A stretch of 46,116 nucleotides of DNA. Origin: Gracilariopsis chorda (Eukaryota > Rhodophyta > Florideophyceae > Gracilariales > Gracilariaceae). The stretch covers positions 1-46,116 of the forward strand of contig NBIV01000399.1 of NCBI GenBank assembly GCA_003194525.1, in the 5' to 3' direction. This document shows positions 40,806 to 46,116 of this stretch, one piece after another (positions within the stretch are counted from its first letter, which is position 1; the number at the start of each line of letters is the position of its first letter). The notes beneath the pieces were generated by a model. The model did no database searches. It saw only the letters and a program-made list of their open reading frames with translations, and was not told where the DNA came from. Made by a program: the position numbers and the translations under genes.

Positions 40806-42647
40806 ATGAGGCGCGAGGGTATAAATAGTCCCGACAAGGGAATCGCCGAGATACCGGTCCCCCGTACCAACACGGTTACAACTGATCAACCCTCAGTACC
40901 TTCTTCAACAGACTCTGCGCCCCTCTCTACTATGACCAACACTCCGTTTTCGAACAACCCGCCTGCGGGCGCCCCGCAGGGGACTTCCGCGAGCGGACAA
41001 CCTTCCTTCGCGACGCCGGGGTCGTGGGTTCGTCACCCAACCTCTGGGTTCCTCTCCTTGCCTCTGCCTGGAGGATCGTCTCATGTTCCAACCTTGGATG
41101 CCTCGGATGCCGCGAGTATCGCCGCCTGGAATTCCGCCCAAGCGATACCGATCACTGCGACCGCCGCCGGCTGGGTGTCACCATCGACACTTTGGGCCCG
41201 CAATCCCCGGGAAGACGCTCTCCTGTTTTCGCGTGCGCCCTGGTTCCACCCCACATGGGTTTCCGACTCGGACCTCATCGACTCCTATGTGGAGGAGGGC
41301 GAGCTCCCAGGGGGACTAGGCCGGGATATGGTCGACTCCTTCGACTGGAGGACGCGTATCGCGGTAGAGCCACAGTTCCTCGCACGGAAGCGCACCAGAT
41401 ATGGTTTCGAGACGCTGAATGACGCCCGTGCCGGGATGGCCAAGGTCGCCTACGACCGTCTCGCCCGCGCGAGTTATCCGGATGAGCTGATACCAACGGA
41501 ATACAGCTTTGACCTCTCGCGGTACCGTACCTACGGTGAAGTCTCATACTGCGAGAACCTTGCTGCCTACCAGCCATCTACACCGTTCCGGTCTACTCCA
41601 ATAGAAGCCGGGATGCTCCTCTGGAGGCGCCCAATTCTGCGTGCAGAGTTCCGATATCTTCGTCGTCCGAATCATCGCGGATCCTTCTTCGACCGACTCC
41701 GGTTTGAGCGAAAGGCGCGCTCCCGCTTCGGGTTCCTGGTACCATACCAAAATCTCGAGGTCGAGAGGCTCCGTCCATCCGCGATGCGCGGCCGGTATGC
41801 ACCTCTTCCCCATTGGTGGAGCAGGTTCGAAGTCCCGAGGGGATGCTTTGCGGAGATGCCTCCGTGCCTCAGCTACATCGGTTCACGATTAATCAACAAT
41901 CCGGATTCCGGTTACTGGACTCTCTTCCTCGCCGAATGGGCTGCTCGCGTTGCCGCATTTCTCCTCTGGGAGGTGTACGACAAGAACCGTCTGTGGTACA
42001 TTCCTCCTCACCTACGCCAGGTTATCCGCCGATTGGATCTCTATATCCCTCTGGGATCCGAAGCCAATGTGGATGAGCTTCAGTGCCTTCTGAACACCAT
42101 CGATATGGTTAACTGGGATACAGTCCCAGTCTCCAACGTCCCTGACCGTGAGCCTTCCAGGCATGATCGCTCTCCAGGCCGGAGAAATCCAAACGCTGGC
42201 AACTTCGTCTTCTATGACCCTTGGGAGGTATCCGTGACTTCACGGGCTCACGTGCTAGCGTTACGCGATGTACCACGCTCCGTTCCGCGAGGCCACCCGG
42301 TTGGGTTCATGTTTTCCGATGACTGGCACGGTTCCTACGAGGATGATCCAATGGTGGATGACGACCCCGATGAGGTGGAGGAGGCCGTAGCCCCGGTAAC
42401 GGCGATGGTCAACGATCTCGACGGATCCGGCCAGCATGTGGCTGCTCCAGATGGCTGGAATATGGCCGCCAGTGCGGCTGCTTCTCCGTCTACCGCATCT
42501 CCGGTCCCCGTGGACCCTCAGGCCGTTGCCCTCAGGGCTCACCTCCAGTCCATAGGAGTGGTTGCGCCTTCCAACCTCACCAGCGTGAGCGAGTTATTGG
42601 CTTTCGCGTCTGCGAACTACCAACCGCCAACGAGCGGCTCATCCTAA
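40806..42647 (+). CDS. Antisense gene (aORF) of element C, 613 residues, function unknown
   Basis: Start chosen at the first ATG in frame (40806), 51 bp inside LTR C; an upstream in-frame GTG at 40785 is unlikely in a eukaryote. A Ser/Thr/Pro-rich leader of about 90 residues is followed by the same core as the element 1 gene: RAPWFHP, DWRTRIA, YRTYGEVSYCENLA, RPILRAEFRYLRR, RSRFGFLVPYQNLEVERL, GRYAPLPHWW, EWAARVAAFLL, LDLYIPLGSEAN, FYDPWEV, RSVPRGHPVGF and an acidic DDPMVDDDPDEVEE patch. No known catalytic motif. It is open throughout, while pol of the same element has several frame changes. It converges with pol: 336 bp separate the two stops. Confidence 0.85.
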   Translation: MRREGINSPDKGIAEIPVPRTNTVTTDQPSVPSSTDSAPLSTMTNTPFSNNPPAGAPQGTSASGQPSFATPGSWVRHPTSGFLSLPLPGGSSHVPTLDASDAASIAAWNSAQAIPITATAAGWVSPSTLWARNPREDALLFSRAPWFHPTWVSDSDLIDSYVEEGELPGGLGRDMVDSFDWRTRIAVEPQFLARKRTRYGFETLNDARAGMAKVAYDRLARASYPDELIPTEYSFDLSRYRTYGEVSYCENLAAYQPSTPFRSTPIEAGMLLWRRPILRAEFRYLRRPNHRGSFFDRLRFERKARSRFGFLVPYQNLEVERLRPSAMRGRYAPLPHWWSRFEVPRGCFAEMPPCLSYIGSRLINNPDSGYWTLFLAEWAARVAAFLLWEVYDKNRLWYIPPHLRQVIRRLDLYIPLGSEANVDELQCLLNTIDMVNWDTVPVSNVPDREPSRHDRSPGRRNPNAGNFVFYDPWEVSVTSRAHVLALRDVPRSVPRGHPVGFMFSDDWHGSYEDDPMVDDDPDEVEEAVAPVTAMVNDLDGSGQHVAAPDGWNMAASAAASPSTASPVPVDPQAVALRAHLQSIGVVAPSNLTSVSELLAFASANYQPPTSGSS

Positions 42648-42983
42648 GTCAGGATCCTGGACCGTGGCACGCACACCTGATATAGGTTAGCGCTTAACGC
42701 TCCATAGCTTGTGGTAAACGACTTCCTTCTTCTATATCCGTATGTCCGGACTCTTCTTTTTCTTCTTCATAGCATCTTCATGCTGGACCGCTAGGCGGTA
42801 TTCTTCATTAAACCGTTACTTCGGTCGGACCGCTAGGCGGTGTGACGTCCAATGACCATTGGTTTCCCTATCCAGTCCATTACTTCGTGTAACCTTCTGT
42901 AGCCAGATCTCTTCCTGTGTCCTCTTCTCTTCGGAGACTTCTCTTCCGTCTTCGGAATCTTCTGCATAGTGCAGTGTATCGTC
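42648..42983. other. Spacer between convergent stops in element C
   Basis: No gene. It holds two copies of GGACCGCTAGGCGGT (about 42787 and 42828), each a small hairpin. It corresponds in position to 7648-7838 in element 1 but is not obviously alike in sequence. Confidence 0.5.
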
Positions 42984-45900
42984 CTACCCAACCTGGGCCA
43001 TGTCCAAAGTGGATGGGAGTGGGAACCGCGTCCGGCGGTGGTAGGTTATCACCTTGGAACGAGGAAGGTGCTGAATGGGCTCCCATGTGTCCTCTTCCGG
43101 GGGGTATCCGTACCATCGGATTTGGTAAAACCACACTCCTTTGGAGTCCAGAACATGATCCACGATGTGGTCAACGACAAACTCCTGGTCGTACGTAGCC
43201 GGCTCCTGACCCGTCATGGCAGGGCTTAAGGGGAGAACCCTGTGAGGGGACTTGCCTGAAATTGGCGCGACCCTGCGGGCAAAGTCAGCTTTCCTCGACG
43301 CTGCGAGTGCTGGGACTTGATACCGCATTGCGGTCTTTCCGCTTCCTAATCCTCTCCTTGTGGGGGGGAGGGCCTTCCGTTCTAACCGGATTCCCCTATT
43401 GACTCGCAGCTCGCGAGCTCTTCTCCCACGCGACCCATGCAACTCTGGTGAGTTTGACCGTTCACGGTGAGGGAGGCGGTTCACTACGGTTCCGACGCCA
43501 GGAGGCGGATTGCCATGCATCACACACTGTGATTGGCTGGCCGCTGGCGGCAAGTGTCGCGCGCGGTCTTTCCACGACGCGGGTCTTGACTGTACTCCTG
43601 ACGCCGGCCGGCGGTATGTACGTGTACACCTTTCCACGGTTTGGAACTTCGGGCTTCGTCCGCGTGACAGTGGCGTCACAGTGTCCATTTGTGGGGCTCT
43701 GCGGTAACGCACGCAGTGTCAACCACACTCTCCGTGTCCCCGGTTGCTTTTCAGCTCACCACGAAACTGGTTATGACCGAGGTTGTATGTGCTCCGTGCT
43801 CGGAGATATCATTCGCCACATTAGTGACCACACCGAGTCCGGTTCACTACTTCCTCCTTCGCTACCCAGCGACTCGCTCGACAGGAGTGCATCCGGGTCC
43901 GCGGAGACGGCCTTCTCGCTTCGAGATGCGTTCAACTCCTCCCTGCTCCGGGGGTGCTCATCCGACGATGCCGTATGAAACGGGACACCGTCCGACGCCG
44001 GAGCTTCCTTCCGCGATGGCGCGATCGATTCCCGTCCCTCCCCCTCCTTAGGTGAGAGGGGGGTGGGTTCAGGCTGAAGGACCTCCGCGGGCGGAAGTAA
44101 CGGTTAGGCGTTTGGGGTCAAGCGTGCGTTTCACGATACGCGCGGCGCGCTCAACCGGTTGATCGGCAATCGGAAGATCCGAGAGTCCCCGTTCCGGGTG
44201 CGGTAAGGACGGGTGGGCGGGACGGAAGCAGATTATCCGTTGGCGGAGTTACGAGGTCATCCTCCGGGATTGTCACGAGCGGTGATGAGCCCTCAGGGGC
44301 GCAGGCGCGTGGGCTACGCGGTCGCGTGAGACGCGTTCGAACTGGTTATCGATGTCCAGTACGACTGTGTCGTCGGCGACGGAAACCACCCGATAGGGTC
44401 CATTCACTATCGGTGACAACTTGTGGCGCTTCTCCTTTTCGGGATTATAATATTCCTTTCGCAGGAAGACAGAATCCCCTTCCGAGACCTGGGGTATCGG
44501 GGTACGAATCTTCGCGTCGAAGTTCTGTTTGTATGCCTCCTGGGCTTTTCCCATAGCCTTTCGGGCGGTAGGGACCATGTTCTTCAACCATTCCTTCCAG
44601 GAATCTCGATATAACCTTGTCGAAGGGTACCCCGAGACGTTCGGTTGCGCTTCAATAGCCATGGGTGGCGGAATCCGAGACAGGACCAGCTCAAATGGAG
44701 CGAGGATCGTGACCCGGTGTACCTGGGTGTTATACGCGTACGTAATAGCGTCCGTGTACAAGTCCCATTCCATGGGGTGATCCGCGACATACGCGCGCAG
44801 TGCGTTGAGCATAGTACGATTGAATCGTTCCACTTGTCCGTTACACTGCGGGTGGTAGGTGGTAGTAAACATATTCTTGATTCCCAAGATTCTACATACG
44901 TCCTGAAAGAACTTTGAGGTAAATTTGAGATCCGTTGTCGGAGAGTAGATGTACCGGCGGGCCGTAAGTAAAGACCCAGTGGGTTACGAACGCACGCGCA
45001 ACCACGTCCGCGGTAATCCGTTTAAGCGGTACTGTTCTCACCAACTTTGAGAAGCGGTCAGTAATGACGAGAAGATACTTGTAACCACGTTTGGTTTTGA
45101 CAAGCTCGCCCAAGATATCAATAGCGACATATTCGAGTGGCGCCCGTGCCGGGAATAGTGTTAACTTCTTCGAGTACTTCCGAAGTTTTACATTATTCTT
45201 CGCACATTCCACGCACGAGCGGCGAACTGCATAGCAGTCAAATGCCATAGCAGGCCAATAGAAGTCCCTGCGAAGGGTCAGGTATAGTTTCCTCCCGCCG
45301 GGATGTGCACCCAACTTCGCGTTAATGCGATAGATGCAAGACGCGCTGCTGCAGCGTGTGAGGTACAACGATCTGTGGGGTCCGTGTCAGCAACCTGACT
45401 AGGTAGCCTCGATCGTTCACCGCAAAGGGTATCTGTGCGCCCCCGTTAAGACGGGCACGAATCTGGGCACAGAAAGGATCCTGCTGTTGTTCACGGATCA
45501 TTTCCTCAGAGGATATGGGAACAACCTGGTCATCCGGAGGATCCGTAGGATTTGCAGCTAGAATATCGTCACAGATGTCATCCCCATTCACGTCTGGGTC
45601 GTCTTCTTCCGTTCCCTCCGGGGATTGTGCCATGAAACATGGTATTTCCAGATCGTCGACCGGTTCGGTTTCCGCTTGATGTTCCTAAAGCGCGATAGGG
45701 CGTCAGCCTGAGTATTTCAGGGATCCCTTCTTGTAGAGGACATCAAATGTAAATTCCGAGAGTCGGAGACGCCAACGCATGAGGCGGCCCGACGGTTCTC
45801 GAATTTCGAGTAGCCAGCGGAGAGCCGAGTGATCGGTTGTGAACCTTGAAATGGTTACCCATAAGGTATGGGCGAAGCGTCGCCAACGCCCAAACAACAG

Positions 45901-46116
45901 CAAGACACTCCTTCTCGGACACCGAGTAGTTGCGCTCGTGAACGTTCAACGAACGTGACCAATATCCGATCGGATGTCTTTCCTTCCGTGACTTGAAACA
46001 AACGCACAACCCACCTGGTGGGCACTTGAGTCAGTATCCACTTCGAAGGTAAGTCCGGGGTGCGGTAAGGCCAGAACTGGCGGGGACGTTACAGCGTCGA
46101 CAAGAGACGAGAATGC
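42984..46116 (-). pseudogene. pol: Ty3/gypsy pol of element C, frameshifted, runs off the window
   Basis: Minus-strand pieces: RNase H at 46009-45703 (RHPIGYWSRSLNVHERNY, then TDHSALRWL after a frame change near 45850); inter-domain and HHCC zinc finger at 45633-45230 (frame change near 45340); integrase core with VAIDILGEL and LLSDNGSQ (45368-44892), then YHPQCNGQVERFNRTML (44887-44273); linker with no continuous frame at 44272-43713; and a chromodomain at the end of 43712-42984 (YDQEFVVDHIVDHVL, RWYGYPPEEDTWEP, ending MAQVG). Closely similar in layout to element 1 Pol. At least four breaks make it non-functional. RT, protease, gag and the 5' LTR lie beyond 46116. Confidence 0.85.

Noticed and set aside
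43448..43978. 176-codon + strand frame opposite the C pol linker
   Set aside because: It lies antisense to the low-complexity linker; the GC-rich composition opens frames by chance, and nothing matches in element 1.

Overview
This is a repeat-dense, gene-poor stretch of a eukaryotic nuclear genome. The evidence is chromodomain Ty3/gypsy LTR retrotransposons, a Tc1/mariner copy, a TTAA-flanked piggyBac-like DNA transposon, a C2H2 zinc-finger gene remnant and a probable tRNA-derived SINE, with no bacterial-style operons or ribosome binding sites. The lineage cannot be fixed from sequence alone. A multicellular alga (a red alga is my weak first guess) or another lineage rich in chromodomain gypsy elements would fit.

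Layout. 1-10491: 3' part of a + strand Ty3/gypsy element (element 1): frame-broken gag, a fully open 1853-residue pol (protease, RT, RNase H, DD35E integrase, long disordered linker, chromodomain), then a 595-residue gene on the opposite strand (aORF), polypurine tract and 3' LTR. 10984-16482: 5.5 kb DNA transposon with TTAA duplications, ~160 bp terminal inverted repeats and a decayed DDD transposase carrying a YqaJ-like nuclease segment. 17606-18439: gag fragment and LTR of a second, short-LTR retrotransposon. 22590-24173: five-unit 195-bp tandem array running into a decayed C2H2 zinc-finger gene. 24943-25400: SINE-like repeats. 25886-27038: dead Tc1-like element. 27826-29825: ~2 kb unit bounded by inverted repeats, one arm split by a solo LTR with a TACTG target duplication. 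29830-36330: heavily mutated minus-strand Ty3/gypsy related to element 1. 36953-46116: nest of minus-strand elements (D, A, B, C), each cut exactly at the LTR end of the next. C carries an intact 613-residue aORF although its pol is frameshifted. Stretches of 10.5-11, 18.4-20.7, 21.4-22.6 and 27.0-27.8 kb hold nothing I can support.

The most interesting system is the paired convergent gene layout of the large gypsy family: gag-pol one way, and a conserved unknown gene the other way starting 51-57 bp inside the 3' LTR/polypurine tract. It is intact in two diverged elements (element 1 and C), present as a start fragment in B, and possibly present in D. The same family is also unusually dense in short perfect hairpins inside its coding sequence.
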